Positions 32,137 to 41,152 of a stretch of DNA of 64,000 nucleotides are shown here, piece by piece; position 1 is the stretch's first letter, and every line of letters starts with the position of its first letter. The notes beneath the pieces are model-generated. The model did no database searches and was not told the DNA's origin. It was given only the letters and a program-made list of their open reading frames with translations. The stretch lies in NCBI RefSeq assembly GCF_015624505.1, contig NZ_CP061379.1, positions 6,936,001 through 7,000,000 on the forward strand. The letters run 5' to 3'. The stretch comes from Bradyrhizobium commune. GTDB lineage: Bacteria; Pseudomonadota; Alphaproteobacteria; Rhizobiales; Xanthobacteraceae. The translations under genes and the position numbers were made by a program.

Positions 32137-32859
32137 TTACGCCGTGTTCCCCGCATCGATCGTGAACACGGTACCGGTGACGTTGCGCCCGCCTTCGCCG
32201 AGGAGGTATTCCACCATGCGCGCGACGTCGTCCGTCTCGGGCAGGCGGCGCAGCGCGCTGCGGCCGGCGATGCGCTTGCGGCTCTCGTCGGACAGACTGT
32301 GCGTGAGCTCGGTGTCGATGAAGCCGGGCGCGATCGCGTTCACGGTGATGCCGAGCTTGCCGACCTCGCGCGCGAGCGAGCGGGTGAAGCCGGTCGCCGC
32401 CGCCTTGGTCGCACCGTAGACAGAGAGACCGTTATAGCCCGTGGTCGCGATGATCGATGAGATGTTGACGATGCGGCCGGCGCCATCCGCCATCATCTGG
32501 CGCGCGATATATTTGGTGAGGATGATCGGCGACAGCACGTTGAGCTGCACCAGCGCCTCGATCTCGGAATTGTGCATGGTGGCAAGCAGGCCTTCGGTGC
32601 CGAGGCCGGCATTGTTGACGAGGCCGTAGATCGGACCGAACTCGTCGCGCACGAGCTTTGCGTAGGCCGGGATCGCGTCGATCACCGCGAGGTCGCAGGC
32701 GCGGAAATGCAGGCGGCCCTCGGAGACGGCGATTGCGGCCCTGAGTTCGTCGCTCTCGCGGCGCGCGGCCGCGATCACGTTGTAGCCCGCACCGGCCAGG
32801 CGCTTGCCGATGGCAAGGCCAATGCCGCGACTGCCGCCGGTGACGAGGACATTATGCAT
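32137..32859 (-). CDS. Short-chain dehydrogenase/reductase (FabG-like)
   Basis: A 240-residue SDR: cofactor motif VLVTGGSRGIGLAIGKRLAG (residues about 4-23), NNAG at LVNNAGLGTEG, catalytic Ser in VNISSIIATTGYNGL and YGATK (VYGATKAAATGFTRSLA) with Tyr and Lys in order, then NAIAPGFIDTELT. It is FabG-like and would reduce a 3-oxoacyl group or related ketone on an acyl carrier or CoA. It starts inside the last 8 bp of the ligase gene and forms one coupled unit with the ligase and carrier protein, so an ACP-bound substrate is likely. Confidence 0.92.
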   Translation of the reverse strand: MHNVLVTGGSRGIGLAIGKRLAGAGYNVIAAARRESDELRAAIAVSEGRLHFRACDLAVIDAIPAYAKLVRDEFGPIYGLVNNAGLGTEGLLATMHNSEIEALVQLNVLSPIILTKYIARQMMADGAGRIVNISSIIATTGYNGLSVYGATKAAATGFTRSLAREVGKLGITVNAIAPGFIDTELTHSLSDESRKRIAGRSALRRLPETDDVARMVEYLLGEGGRNVTGTVFTIDAGNTA

Positions 32860-34234
32860 CGGTGCGCGCCAGCTTGCCGGCCGGGGTGACGTCGAGCGCG
32901 TCGACGAAGCGGATCACCGCCGGCACCTTGTGCGAGGCCAGCTGCGCCCGGCACTGATCCAAGATCTGGTCGCGGATCTCTTTCGCCCGCGCCTGATCAG
33001 TGCCGTCGGCGAGAATCACATCGGCAACGACGATGCCGCCCGTAATCGGACTGCGGCGCGATTTCGCCCGCGACATCCGCACGTCGGGATGGCGGTTGAT
33101 CGCCGCCTCGATCTCCTCGGGATGAACCTTCAGCCCGCCGATATTGATGATGCCGCCGCGGCGGCCGACGAAATGATAGCGATCGCCGCGCAGCTCGACC
33201 ATGTCGCCGGTGTCGACGAAGCCGTCGCCATCGGTGAGCGCGGCCGCGTTGCGGCCGATATAGGCGTGCGCGGTGCGCGTCGAGCGGATCCGCAGCGAGC
33301 CGTCCACGACCTTCATCTCGACGCCGTTGCGATTGCCAAGATAGTTGGCCGGAAAGCCTTCCAGCCCGTCATTGACGGCGAAGCCGACGCCGGCCTCGGT
33401 CGAGGCATAGGCGTGGCCGATCGAAGAATTGGGGAATGCGGCCTTGAGGCCGTCGAGCACCGCCTGGTCGGCGATCTCCCCGGAAAGGCGGACATAACGC
33501 GGGCCAAACTGCGCGGCCGAGCCGCTCATCAGGAGCTTGCGCCAGTGCGAGGGCGTGCCGGAGATATGGGAGACGCCGCGCGCGTTCAGCCGCGCGACGT
33601 GATCGGCGAGCGCCTCGTGCGGATCCGACAGCACCATCGAGCCGCCCGAGAGGATGGCGCGGAGAAAGATCTGCAGGCCGCCATAGCGGCGGATGTCGTA
33701 AAACGTCGCCCACACCGGCGCGGGCCCCTTCGCCGGGCCTTCGGCGACGATCGCGCCGGTCAGCGCCTCCAGCGTATGGCCGACGATCTTCGGCACGCCC
33801 GAGGTGCCCGAGGTGAGCATCAGCCATTCGGTAGCGCGCCCGGTCTGTGCGGGCGCAGCAGGTACGGGCGGCAATTGCGCGGTGACGATGAGCGCGATGC
33901 CGGTGCCAGCCCAGCGATCGGGCTCGTCAGTGACGACGGCATCGATCCCGGCATCCGCGATCAGTGCGTCGAGATGCGCCGGATTGAGGTCCGGCGGGCA
34001 CAGCAGCATGCGGTGGGCGATGCCGTCGAGCTCGATCATGGCAAGGCCAGACCTGAGCTGGTCCGACAGCTTCAGCAACACGGCGCGGCCGGACAGCTCA
34101 CGCAGGCGGCCACCCAAGACCGTCTGCGACAGGATGTCGGTCAGCGACACGACATCGTGCGCATCCGACAGCGTGCGGCCCTTCAGCTCCGCGCCGAGAT
34201 GGTCGCGAAGCGCAAAGATCTCACGCGGGGACAT
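32852..34234 (-). CDS. Adenylate-forming acyl ligase (class I, acyl-AMP/ACP ligase type)
   Basis: A 460-residue AMP-binding enzyme. The P-loop is TEWLMLTSGTSGVPKIVGHT; A5-like GHAYASTEAGVGFAVND; the A7 TGD motif is DGFVDTGDMVELRGDRYHFV; A8 GRRGGIINIGGLKVHPEEIE; and the C-terminal Lys segment VTPAGKLARTDA (A10) is present. It is shorter than acyl-CoA synthetases (about 500-600), mainly in the N-terminal part. As the carrier protein gene overlaps its start by 14 bp and no CoA specificity is evident, it most likely loads an acyl or amino acid on that carrier. Substrate unknown. Confidence 0.9.
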   Translation of the reverse strand: MSPREIFALRDHLGAELKGRTLSDAHDVVSLTDILSQTVLGGRLRELSGRAVLLKLSDQLRSGLAMIELDGIAHRMLLCPPDLNPAHLDALIADAGIDAVVTDEPDRWAGTGIALIVTAQLPPVPAAPAQTGRATEWLMLTSGTSGVPKIVGHTLEALTGAIVAEGPAKGPAPVWATFYDIRRYGGLQIFLRAILSGGSMVLSDPHEALADHVARLNARGVSHISGTPSHWRKLLMSGSAAQFGPRYVRLSGEIADQAVLDGLKAAFPNSSIGHAYASTEAGVGFAVNDGLEGFPANYLGNRNGVEMKVVDGSLRIRSTRTAHAYIGRNAAALTDGDGFVDTGDMVELRGDRYHFVGRRGGIINIGGLKVHPEEIEAAINRHPDVRMSRAKSRRSPITGGIVVADVILADGTDQARAKEIRDQILDQCRAQLASHKVPAVIRFVDALDVTPAGKLARTDA

Positions 34235-34466
34235 TTTCGTAGGCCCGCACGAAATCGCCCACCGTGGCAGGGAACGCTACGTCCTCGGAAATGGTGAAGG
34301 GGTCGACGCCGGTCTCGTCCTCGAGGCGCGCGACCAGGATGGCGAAGGCGAGCGAGTCAAAGCCCGTCTCGTGCAGGGACAGATCGTCCGAGAGTGCCGG
34401 AAGCGCGACGTGCTGTTCCTTGGCGATCTGCTGGATCGCCTCGATGACCTTGGACCGTACCGACAT
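34221..34466 (-). CDS. Acyl carrier protein (stand-alone PCP/ACP)
   Basis: An 81-residue carrier protein with the phosphopantetheine site at TGFDSLAFAILVARLEDETG (Ser of DSL) on helix 2, preceded by VIEAIQQIAKEQHVALPALS and followed by VDPFTISEDVAFPATVGDFV. Start ATG 34466 lies after GAGGCGA; a longer frame adds six residues. It overlaps the ligase gene, so the two products are made together. The protein would carry the acyl group for the SDR. A pantetheinyl transferase and a condensing enzyme are not present in this window. Confidence 0.9.
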   Translation of the reverse strand: MSVRSKVIEAIQQIAKEQHVALPALSDDLSLHETGFDSLAFAILVARLEDETGVDPFTISEDVAFPATVGDFVRAYENVPA

Positions 34467-34484
34467 GACTGGCTCGCCTCTCAC

Positions 34485-34498
34485 TTAGTTAATCGATC
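34485..34498 (-). promoter_or_regulatory. Operator-like motif upstream of the carrier-protein operon
   Basis: Read leftward the sequence is GATCGATTAACTAA, which differs at one base from GATCGATTGACTAA in the TetR/thiolase gap at 53685-53698. A 14-bp near-identity in two such AT-rich promoter regions of an otherwise GC-rich window suggests one regulator for both. It sits 18 bp before the carrier-protein ATG. Confidence 0.55.
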
Positions 34499-34617
34499 GT
34501 GTTTCTTGCGGCGGCTCTTGATGACCGCCTCCCATGGCCGTGTGTTTACCGGACAGAAGTAAATGGCCTCTTGGACAATTCAGATAAAATTGGACCTATC
34601 TCCGGATTTTGGTTCCG

Positions 34618-36432
34618 CTACAGCCTGATCGTGCCGTCCACGATCCGCGCATATGCCCCGGCATCGAGCGCGACATAGGCGCCGGATGTCGGATCGAGCA
34701 TGAACAGCGGATCGGCGATTGTGTTCGGATCAAACCCCTCCTGCGCGAGATCGCCCTTCTTCTGCTTGAACGTCTCGGTCGCATCGAGCTCGTGCGAGAT
34801 GCGAAGGAAGAGGGGCCGCGCGTAGGCCGGCAAGCGCCGGGCGAGATGCGCGGGCAATGCCGCGGTATCAAAACCTTCGTTCACGACAATCGCGCTCATG
34901 CCGGCGCGGCCATCGGCGCCGGGAATGCTGACGCCGTAAGTGGTGGCGTCCACGATGCCGGTGAAATCGCGCACGGCGTCGTTGACCTCGGAGGTCGCGA
35001 CGTTCTCGCCCTTCCAGCGGAAGGTGTCGCCGATACGATCGACGAAATGAAAGAATCCCTTGTCGTCGAGCCGCATCAGATCGCCGGTGCGGAACCAGGC
35101 ATCGCCCTTGGCAAAGACGTCGCGAAGGATCTTCTTCTCGGTTTCGCCAGCGTCGGTATAGCCCTCGAAGCGGCCGCCGCCCTGGTCGGCCGTGCCGATG
35201 CGGCCGATGGCTTCGCCGGCCTCGCCGCGGGCGCAGGCGACACAATAGCCCTCTTCATTGCGCAGCGGCGCGCCGCTGTCGGGATCGAGCTTGACGAGGC
35301 CAGCGGGAAAGCGATGTGCGAGCAGCGGCGGGATGCGGCCGATTGCGCCGGGCTGCCCCTCAACGTTGAACAGCGAGAAATTGCCTTCGGTCGCGGCGTA
35401 GAATTCGAGGATGCGGGGAATCGCAAAGCGTCCCTGGAAATCCTCCCAGATGTCGCCGCGCAGGCCGTTGCCACAGGCGAGCCGCAGGCGATGACGGTTC
35501 TCGTATTCCGACGGCGGTGCTTTCAGCAGATAGCGGCAGAGCTCGCCGATATATTGAAACAGCGTGCAGTCGTGCCGCACGATGTCGGGCCAGAAATTCG
35601 AGGCCGAGAATCTTTCCGCAATCACCACCGAGCCGCCGGCGGCGAGCATGCTACAGGGCGCAACGATGCCGCCGACCGAATGGAACAGCGGCAGGCAGTC
35701 ATAGAGCCGGTCCTGCGGCGAAGCGCCGGCGAGGCCGGCGAACCAAAAACCCCAGTTGAGGATGCGGCGATGGCTGATGCTGGCGGCCTTCGGCAGGCCT
35801 GTCGTGCCGGACGTGTAGATCAGCAGCGCACGGTCATCGACGGTGACGACGCCATGCTCTCCGGACGAGAGCGGACCATCATCGAGCGCGGCCAGCGCGA
35901 CATCGATCGAGCGCTCGCTGCGGGCATCGCCATGGATCCAGACCTTCGTCTCCGTCTTCCGATGCGGTGAAGCGCTGTCCAGCATTTCTGCCAGATTATG
36001 CGCGACGATGATCTGCGAGGGCTTTGCGACATCGAGACAATGCGCGAGCGATTGTCCAACGAGTTTTGTGTTGATCAGCGCCACCACGCCGCCGACGCGG
36101 CTGATGCCGAGCCAGGCCGCGACATAATCGATGCCGTTCGGCATGATCAGGCCGACGGTGTCGCCCTTGCCCACGCCGACCGAGCGCGCCCAGCGGGCAT
36201 AGCGATTGATGCGCTTCGACAAGCCATCATAGTCGAGGCTGGCGTCGTCGGTCACCAGCGCGAGGCGGTCGGGCTGGCGCCGCGCCCAATCGTCGATGAC
36301 GTCGGCGAACAGCCGGCCCGGCAACGTCTCGATCCGCGCGGTCAGCTCGATCGCCTTCAGCCAGATCTTTGACGCCGAAGGCGCGCGCGCGGATTTGGCT
36401 TGCTCGATGACGCCGGTGGTCATGCCGTTCAT
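34618..36432 (-). CDS. Very-long/long-chain acyl-CoA synthetase (FATP type)
   Basis: A 604-residue AMP-binding ligase. The N-terminal region (FADVIDDWARRQPDRLALVT, YARWARSVGVGKGDTVGLIM PNG), P-loop LLIYTSGTTGLPKAASISHR, FATP-type FQYIGELCRYLLKAPPSEYE, EFYAATEGNFSLFNVEGQPG, TGD motif WFRTGDLMRLDDKGFFHFVD and the C-terminal Lys (ATETFKQKKGDLAQEGFDP) define the FATP/ACSVL group, which activates fatty acids to acyl-CoA, often coupled with uptake. The stop is 151 bp upstream of the carrier-protein start, so the two transcription units are near but separate. A CGATTAACT element sits upstream at 36522-36530. Confidence 0.93.
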   Translation of the reverse strand: MNGMTTGVIEQAKSARAPSASKIWLKAIELTARIETLPGRLFADVIDDWARRQPDRLALVTDDASLDYDGLSKRINRYARWARSVGVGKGDTVGLIMPNGIDYVAAWLGISRVGGVVALINTKLVGQSLAHCLDVAKPSQIIVAHNLAEMLDSASPHRKTETKVWIHGDARSERSIDVALAALDDGPLSSGEHGVVTVDDRALLIYTSGTTGLPKAASISHRRILNWGFWFAGLAGASPQDRLYDCLPLFHSVGGIVAPCSMLAAGGSVVIAERFSASNFWPDIVRHDCTLFQYIGELCRYLLKAPPSEYENRHRLRLACGNGLRGDIWEDFQGRFAIPRILEFYAATEGNFSLFNVEGQPGAIGRIPPLLAHRFPAGLVKLDPDSGAPLRNEEGYCVACARGEAGEAIGRIGTADQGGGRFEGYTDAGETEKKILRDVFAKGDAWFRTGDLMRLDDKGFFHFVDRIGDTFRWKGENVATSEVNDAVRDFTGIVDATTYGVSIPGADGRAGMSAIVVNEGFDTAALPAHLARRLPAYARPLFLRISHELDATETFKQKKGDLAQEGFDPNTIADPLFMLDPTSGAYVALDAGAYARIVDGTIRL

Positions 36433-36521
36433 TCTTTCGGCCGGTATCTGCTTGTTCCCGGCAGATTAGCCCGCGCGTCCTGCCCAGGTGTTAAGAGACA
36501 AGGTAAAACTGGGTTAGTGCG

Positions 36522-36530
36522 CGATTAACT
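36522..36530. promoter_or_regulatory. Weak copy of the GATCGATTAACTAA-like motif before the FATP gene
   Basis: CGATTAACT matches the inner nine bases of the motif at 34485-34498. It lies 90 bp upstream of the acyl-CoA synthetase start. Nine bases alone are not significant, but the location before another acyl-activating gene is consistent with shared control. Confidence 0.25.
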
Positions 36531-36622
36531 CCGATCATCCTTTACCAAGCCGGCGGGAACGGCGTGCGGCTTGGCGCGATTCTTGCGATAGCAAAGCCAC
36601 GATGCCGAGTGGGCATGCTTAC

Positions 36623-36638
36623 CCTCTCGCGGGAGAGG
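36623..36638. repeat. Short REP-like inverted repeat CCTCTC/GAGAGG
   Basis: CCTCTC-GCGG-GAGAGG lies between the FATP gene and the next TctC gene. Its arms are a shortened version of the repeat at 26441-26469. Confidence 0.5.
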
Positions 36639-36661
36639 TGAAGTAAGAGCGGGGGATGCAG

Positions 36662-37645
36662 ATGATGATCACCAAGCGACATTTCCTACAGACCGCAGCC
36701 TGCGCCGCTGCGGCGCTTGCCGCGCCGCGTGCCTTTGCGCTGAGCAACCCGTCCTATCCCTCGCGCAGCGTCAAATGGGTGGTGCCTTATGCCCCCGGCG
36801 GCGCCACCGACGTGCTGTCGCGGCTGCTTTGCCAGCGCCTGTCGGACCGGCTCGGCCAGACCTTCGTCGTCGAGAATAAGCCCGGCGCCGGCAGCAATAT
36901 CGGCACGCAGGCCGTGATCACCTCGGCCCCCGACGGCTACACGCTGCTCTTGACTTCGACGGCAAACGCCATCAACGCCTCGTTCGATCCGGCGCTGCCG
37001 TATGATTTCGCCAAGGGCATCGCGCCGGTCGCCGGTGTTGCGCGGATTCCGCTGGTACTGGTGGTCAACAACGATCTGCCGGTGAAGAGCGTTACCGATT
37101 TCATCGCCTACGCCAAGGCCAATCCCGGCAAGATGTCGATCGCCTCCTCCGGCATCGGCACCTCGCTGCATCTGTCCGGCGAATTGTTCAAGTCGCTCGC
37201 CGGCGTGCAGTTCACCCACGTGCCGTATCGCGGCTCCGCGCCGGGCCTGACCGACGTGATGAGCGGCCAGATCCAGGGCATGTTCGACAACGTCACGTCG
37301 TCATTCGAGCTGGTGCGCGCCGGCAAGCTGCGCGCGCTGGGCGTCACCACGCGCGAGCGCTCGGAGATTTTGCCCGACGTGCCGTCGATCGCGGACACGC
37401 TTGCCGGCTACGAGACGAGCTCGTTCTATGGCGTCGGCGCCCCGCACGATACACCGCGCGAGATCGTCGACCTGCTCAATCGCGAGATCGACGCCGCGCT
37501 TTCGGATGCCGAGATCAAGGCCCGCATCGCCGAGCTCGGCGCGATCCCGCTGCACGGCAACGCGACCGAGTTCGGCGGCATGCTGACCGCGGAGACCGAT
37601 CGCTGGCGCAAGGTGGTGGAGCTGTCGGGGATCAAGAAAGAATAG
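36662..37645 (+). CDS. TctC/Bug-family substrate-binding protein
   Basis: A 327-residue exported protein with start ATG 36662 (or 36656/36665) after GAGCGGGGG. Signal part HFLQTAACAAAALAAPRAFA; mature Bug motifs YPSRSVKWVVPYAPGGATDV, VVENKPGAGSNIGTQAVITS and PDGYTLLLTSTANAINASFD. The conserved Asp in PDGYTLL and the glycine-rich loop GGATDV are ligand-binding elements. It would bind a carboxylate in the periplasm. No TctAB partner is near. It is the second Bug protein in this window. Confidence 0.92.
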   Translation: MMITKRHFLQTAACAAAALAAPRAFALSNPSYPSRSVKWVVPYAPGGATDVLSRLLCQRLSDRLGQTFVVENKPGAGSNIGTQAVITSAPDGYTLLLTSTANAINASFDPALPYDFAKGIAPVAGVARIPLVLVVNNDLPVKSVTDFIAYAKANPGKMSIASSGIGTSLHLSGELFKSLAGVQFTHVPYRGSAPGLTDVMSGQIQGMFDNVTSSFELVRAGKLRALGVTTRERSEILPDVPSIADTLAGYETSSFYGVGAPHDTPREIVDLLNREIDAALSDAEIKARIAELGAIPLHGNATEFGGMLTAETDRWRKVVELSGIKKE

Positions 37646-37715
37646 CGCTAGCCGCTTCGCATCACGCCAAACGCGCAGCGGCAACCGACATCCGCCGCGC
37701 GGCACATCGTGGGCG

Positions 37716-37994
37716 TCAGTACACCTTCTTGTGGCGCTTGCGCGGCGCAGGCGGCGGCTCGTTGAAGGCGTAATAGGGATTGAGGTCACAGCTGGCGGAC
37801 CGGCCCGAGGCCGAGACCCGGCACTGCGGCAGCGAGGTGAAGGAGCAATCGAAATAGTCTCCGCCACCGCCAAAGCCGCCGGAGGTAAACACGTGCATGC
37901 ACACCGGGAAGCGCGGATCATAGGTCTGGGCGCTGGCATCTGCCGCGACGAACAGCGTCGCAATCGCGGTGAGGGTCAGGATCGGCAAGCGCAT
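37716..37994 (-). CDS. DUF3551 small secreted protein
   Basis: A 92-residue protein with signal peptide TLTAIATLFVAADASAQTYD and the DUF3551 cysteine pattern (PRFPVCMHVFTSGGFGGGGD, YFDCSFTSLPQCRVSASGRS, ASCDLNPYY), an exported Cys-rich domain family abundant in Bradyrhizobium and unknown in function. Tail is basic. Start ATG 37994 is preceded by GAGGATG. The four Cys likely make two disulphides. Confidence 0.85.
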   Translation of the reverse strand: MRLPILTLTAIATLFVAADASAQTYDPRFPVCMHVFTSGGFGGGGDYFDCSFTSLPQCRVSASGRSASCDLNPYYAFNEPPPAPRKRHKKVY

Positions 37995-38188
37995 GGACAC
38001 ATCCTCGAATGGGTGGCGTCGGCGGATCTGATGCCGACGGCCTCCTATGGCACAACGCCACGCCGGAGGCGACTGTTCCTGGGGACAGTTGACGGCAAGG
38101 TGAGTGGCATCTGTGCGCGAACCGCGATCCATGATGATTTCCTCTCCCGGCCTCGCAAAGACCCCGAAGCGAGAGCAACATATGTGAC

Positions 38189-38590
38189 TTAGGCCAACCA
38201 GTTTTCGACCTGCAAACCATGCACCCGATTGAACTCGCCCGTATTTGCAGTCACGACGATGGCACCCATCGCACGTGCATGGGCCGCGATAAGCAGGTCA
38301 TTGCCGCCGATAATCGAGCCTGCCGCTTCAAGCGCCGAACGGATGCTACCGTACGCGACGTCAGCAGGAGCGCCGAGCGGCAGTACATCCATCTGCTCCA
38401 GCAGATCGTCGACGGCCGTTTTGAGCCTCAATGATCCGCTCTTGACACATCCGTAGCGAAGCTCTGCGGCAACAACAATGCTGGTACAAATGTTGGTGTC
38501 GCCGACAGCGTCAATTCGTTCGGCGACTCGTCCCTGAGGGTTCTTGATCAAATCGGATATGATGTTGGTGTCGAGCATATAGAGCGTCAC
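38189..38590 (-). CDS. vapC: VapC-type PIN-domain toxin (ribonuclease), no cognate VapB gene
   Basis: A 133-residue PIN protein. Acidic active-site residues are in place: D7 (MLDTNIIS), E43 (VVAAELRYG), D98 ([11 protein letters not shown]) and the TANTGEF end (T114, N116, E119). It belongs with MvpT/VapC-like plasmid toxins, RNases that cut tRNA or rRNA. A GTG start at 38590 overlaps the htpG stop as GTGA; an ATG at 38578 would also give a full PIN domain. Normally vapB lies just upstream and overlaps vapC. Here htpG holds that place, and its product has a 29-residue extra tail resembling an antitoxin end. Confidence 0.88.
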   Translation of the reverse strand: MTLYMLDTNIISDLIKNPQGRVAERIDAVGDTNICTSIVVAAELRYGCVKSGSLRLKTAVDDLLEQMDVLPLGAPADVAYGSIRSALEAAGSIIGGNDLLIAAHARAMGAIVVTANTGEFNRVHGLQVENWLA

Positions 38591-40569
38591 AACGGCCTCT
38601 CCGGACTTGGCGCAGGATCATCAATTTCCGGGAAATCCTCGTCAACAGGCTTCATGGTTTTGAGCAGGGCCGAGAGCCCGCCTCCACCACTTTTGTCACC
38701 GAGTCCCTGGAGCACAAGGCGGTTCAACCTCACCGCAAACGCCGCCGGATCCTCCGGCAGCTCGCCATCCAGAATCTGCGCCTGTTCGAGCAGGAGCAGG
38801 CTGAGATCGTCGACCGTCTTCGAGCCGGCCTGCGCCCTGACGATCGCGGCGACCAGCGGGTGGCGCAGATTGATCTCCAGGATCGGCTTGGTGCGCATGC
38901 CGCGATTCTGCTGCGCCAAAATGCGCTCGAGCTCGCGGCTCGGACCCTGGCTGTCGGCGACGAGACACGAAGCCGAGCTGGTGAGGCGGGTCGAGGCCTT
39001 GACGTCGCTGACGCGCTCGCCGAGCGCGGCCTTGATCACCGCGATGATTGCGGCTTCATCCGCCTCGGGCTCGTCCTTCTTCGTCTCGTCCTTGTCGTCG
39101 ACGCGCGGGATCAGGTCGAGATTGAGATCGCCCTGGCTCAGCGACTTCAGCGGCTTGCCTTCGAACTCGGTCGGCATCGAGGTCCAGAAGGCGTCGACGG
39201 GATCGGACAGCAACAGCACCTCGATGCCGCGTGCGGTCGCAGCCTCCAGCCGCGGATTGGATTTCAGTCGCTCGATGCTGTCGCCAACGAGATAATAGAT
39301 CTCGGTCTGGTTCGGCTTGAAATCGGCGATGATGTCTTTCAGCGAGCGCTTCTCCCCCGTGGTGGTGGTGAAGCGCGACAGCGCCAGCAGCTTTTCGCGG
39401 CGCTCGAAATCCTCGTAGATACCCTCTTTCAGCACCGCGCCGAACGCATCCCAGATCTTGGCAAAATTCTCGGCGTCCTTCTCGGCGAGGCTTTCGAGCT
39501 CGTTGACGACGCGGGTCGCCACGGCTTTCCGGATCTGCACCAGCTGCGGATTGTTCTGGAGCATCTCGCGCGAGATGTTGAGCGGAAGATCCTCGCTGTC
39601 GACGACACCGCGAATGAAGCGCAAGTACCCCGGCAACAGATCGGCATCATCGGTGATGAAAACGCGGCGGACATAGAGCTTGACCCTCCCCTTGCGCGAG
39701 GGCTCGAACAGGTCGAACGGCTTGGTCGACGGCGCGAACAGCAGCACGGCGTAGGAATAGCGGCCCTCGGCGCGATAGTGCAGCGTCATCGCGGGATCGT
39801 CGAAGGCCGACGCGATCTGCTGATAGGCCTTCTTGTAGTCTTCCGTCGAAAGCTCGGATTTCGAGCGCTGCCACAGCGCGCTCGCCGAATTGATCTGGCG
39901 CGGCTCGCCCTCTTCCGGCACGAGCTCGATTGGGAAGAGAATGTTGTCTGAATAGGCGCCGACGATGCGCTCGATCTCGTAGGTCTCGAGATATTTTTTC
40001 GCATCGTCCTTCAGATGCAGGACGATCTCGGTGCCGCGCGTCACGAGCGCCGCATCCTCATCGCTGGCGCGCGCGATCTCGAAGCCGGAGCCACCGGAGG
40101 ACGTCCAGGTCCAGACGTCGCTCTCGCCGGCGCGGCGGCTGATGACGACGATCTTCTCGGCGACCATGAAGGCGGAGTAGAAGCCGACGCCGAATTGGCC
40201 GATCAGGCCGAGGCCATCCTTGGCCTCCTTCAGCTTCGAGACGAACGCCTTGGTGCCGGAGCGGGCAATAGTGCCGAGATGGTCGATCAGCTCCTGCCGC
40301 TCCATGCCGATGCCGTTGTCGGCGATGGTGAGCGTTCCGGCCGCCTTGTTGGGGATAATCCGGATCTTGAGCGCGTCGCCCTCGCCCAGCAGGGCTGGAT
40401 TGGCGATCGCCTCGTAGCGCAGCTTGTCGCAAGCATCCGAGGCGTTGGAGATCAGCTCGCGCAGGAAGATGTCGGTCTCCGAATAGACCGAATGCACCAT
40501 CAGGTGCAGAAGCTCGGAAACCTCGGCCTGGAAGGGCTGCGTATGCGCAGCCGTATCGGTCGTCGTCAT
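38587..40569 (-). CDS. htpG: HSP90-family chaperone HtpG with an atypical C-terminal tail
   Basis: A 660-residue protein. ATPase part: [60 protein letters not shown]; middle part [20 protein letters not shown] with [18 protein letters not shown]-terminal dimerisation part ending about residue 623 at [13 protein letters not shown], where other HtpG proteins end (about 625). A Gly-rich linker (GDKSGGGG) and a 29-residue acidic, Pro-rich tail ([20 protein letters not shown] and on) follow. The stop overlaps vapC. The chaperone body looks complete and functional. Confidence 0.95.
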   Translation of the reverse strand: MTTTDTAAHTQPFQAEVSELLHLMVHSVYSETDIFLRELISNASDACDKLRYEAIANPALLGEGDALKIRIIPNKAAGTLTIADNGIGMERQELIDHLGTIARSGTKAFVSKLKEAKDGLGLIGQFGVGFYSAFMVAEKIVVISRRAGESDVWTWTSSGGSGFEIARASDEDAALVTRGTEIVLHLKDDAKKYLETYEIERIVGAYSDNILFPIELVPEEGEPRQINSASALWQRSKSELSTEDYKKAYQQIASAFDDPAMTLHYRAEGRYSYAVLLFAPSTKPFDLFEPSRKGRVKLYVRRVFITDDADLLPGYLRFIRGVVDSEDLPLNISREMLQNNPQLVQIRKAVATRVVNELESLAEKDAENFAKIWDAFGAVLKEGIYEDFERREKLLALSRFTTTTGEKRSLKDIIADFKPNQTEIYYLVGDSIERLKSNPRLEAATARGIEVLLLSDPVDAFWTSMPTEFEGKPLKSLSQGDLNLDLIPRVDDKDETKKDEPEADEAAIIAVIKAALGERVSDVKASTRLTSSASCLVADSQGPSRELERILAQQNRGMRTKPILEINLRHPLVAAIVRAQAGSKTVDDLSLLLLEQAQILDGELPEDPAAFAVRLNRLVLQGLGDKSGGGGLSALLKTMKPVDEDFPEIDDPAPSPERPL

Positions 40570-40605
40570 GCGTTTACCCGGTCAAATCGAAAGAGAGGAA
40601 CCCGG

Positions 40606-40634
40606 GATATAACGCGATGGGAGGGGGGATCAAG
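40606..40634 (-). promoter_or_regulatory. Probable heat-shock (RpoH-type) promoter of htpG
   Basis: Read leftward: CTTGAT (40634-40629), 17 bases, TATATC (40611-40606), then about 30 bp to the htpG ATG. CTTG and the TAT-containing -10 are the main features of alphaproteobacterial RpoH promoters, and htpG is a typical target; a sigma-70 reading is also possible. Confidence 0.5.
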
Positions 40635-40641
40635 TGGACGT

Positions 40642-40673
40642 AAAAAGCCGCCGTCCCGGGGGGAGGGCGGCTT
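40642..40673 (-). terminator. Rho-independent terminator of the following secreted-protein gene
   Basis: AAGCCGCC (40645-40652) and GGCGGCTT (40666-40673) form a perfect 8-bp stem; read leftward the hairpin is followed by TTTTTA, giving a terminator for the gene that ends at 40693. It lies just upstream of the htpG promoter. Confidence 0.8.
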
Positions 40674-40692
40674 CGTCCTGAGGTCCGTGTAA

Positions 40693-41085
40693 TCAGGTCA
40701 CGCAGCGGCCAGGCTGGAGCAGTTTTGCGATTTCGGTGAGCGAGCTGACCATCGGCTCGCAGGCGATCGTCGGCCGGCCGCGGCCTGGCTTCTGCATCAG
40801 CGGAGCCGGCTTGGCGTTGCCGGTTTCGATCAGCGCAGGCAGGCGCAGCAGCACCGACGTATCGGCGAGGTCGTTGAGCCGCATCGAGACGGTGCGGGTC
40901 GGAACCTCGGCAGGTTTCAATTCCGCCAGCCGATCGGCCTTGCCGGCGCGGTTGACGACATGGCCGGGCTTCTCGGAAACCGCCTGCCAGCGGCCGGAAA
41001 GATCATGGCCGGAAGCCAGTTGCGCAGCGCCCAGCGCGACCATGATCGCGGCGGCACCCAAAAATGCCTTGCTAATCTGTGACAT
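40693..41085 (-). CDS. Exported protein of unknown function
   Basis: A 130-residue protein from ATG 41085 (GAGGG about 10 bases upstream; a longer frame adds 13 residues unlike protein). The signal peptide is ISKAFLGAAAIMVALGAAQL ASG. The mature chain is basic and Pro/Lys-rich (GHVVNRAGKADRLAELKPAE, LPALIETGNAKPAPLMQKPG) with two late Cys (TIACEPMV, PGRCVT) that could pair. No family recognised. It has its own terminator downstream and is followed at a distance by htpG. Confidence 0.7.
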   Translation of the reverse strand: MSQISKAFLGAAAIMVALGAAQLASGHDLSGRWQAVSEKPGHVVNRAGKADRLAELKPAEVPTRTVSMRLNDLADTSVLLRLPALIETGNAKPAPLMQKPGRGRPTIACEPMVSSLTEIAKLLQPGRCVT

Positions 41086-41152
41086 GGCTGTTGATCCCTC
41101 GCCCCATGGCGATCGCGGGAACAACGCTGGTGACGGACCGGGAGTTCTCGCT

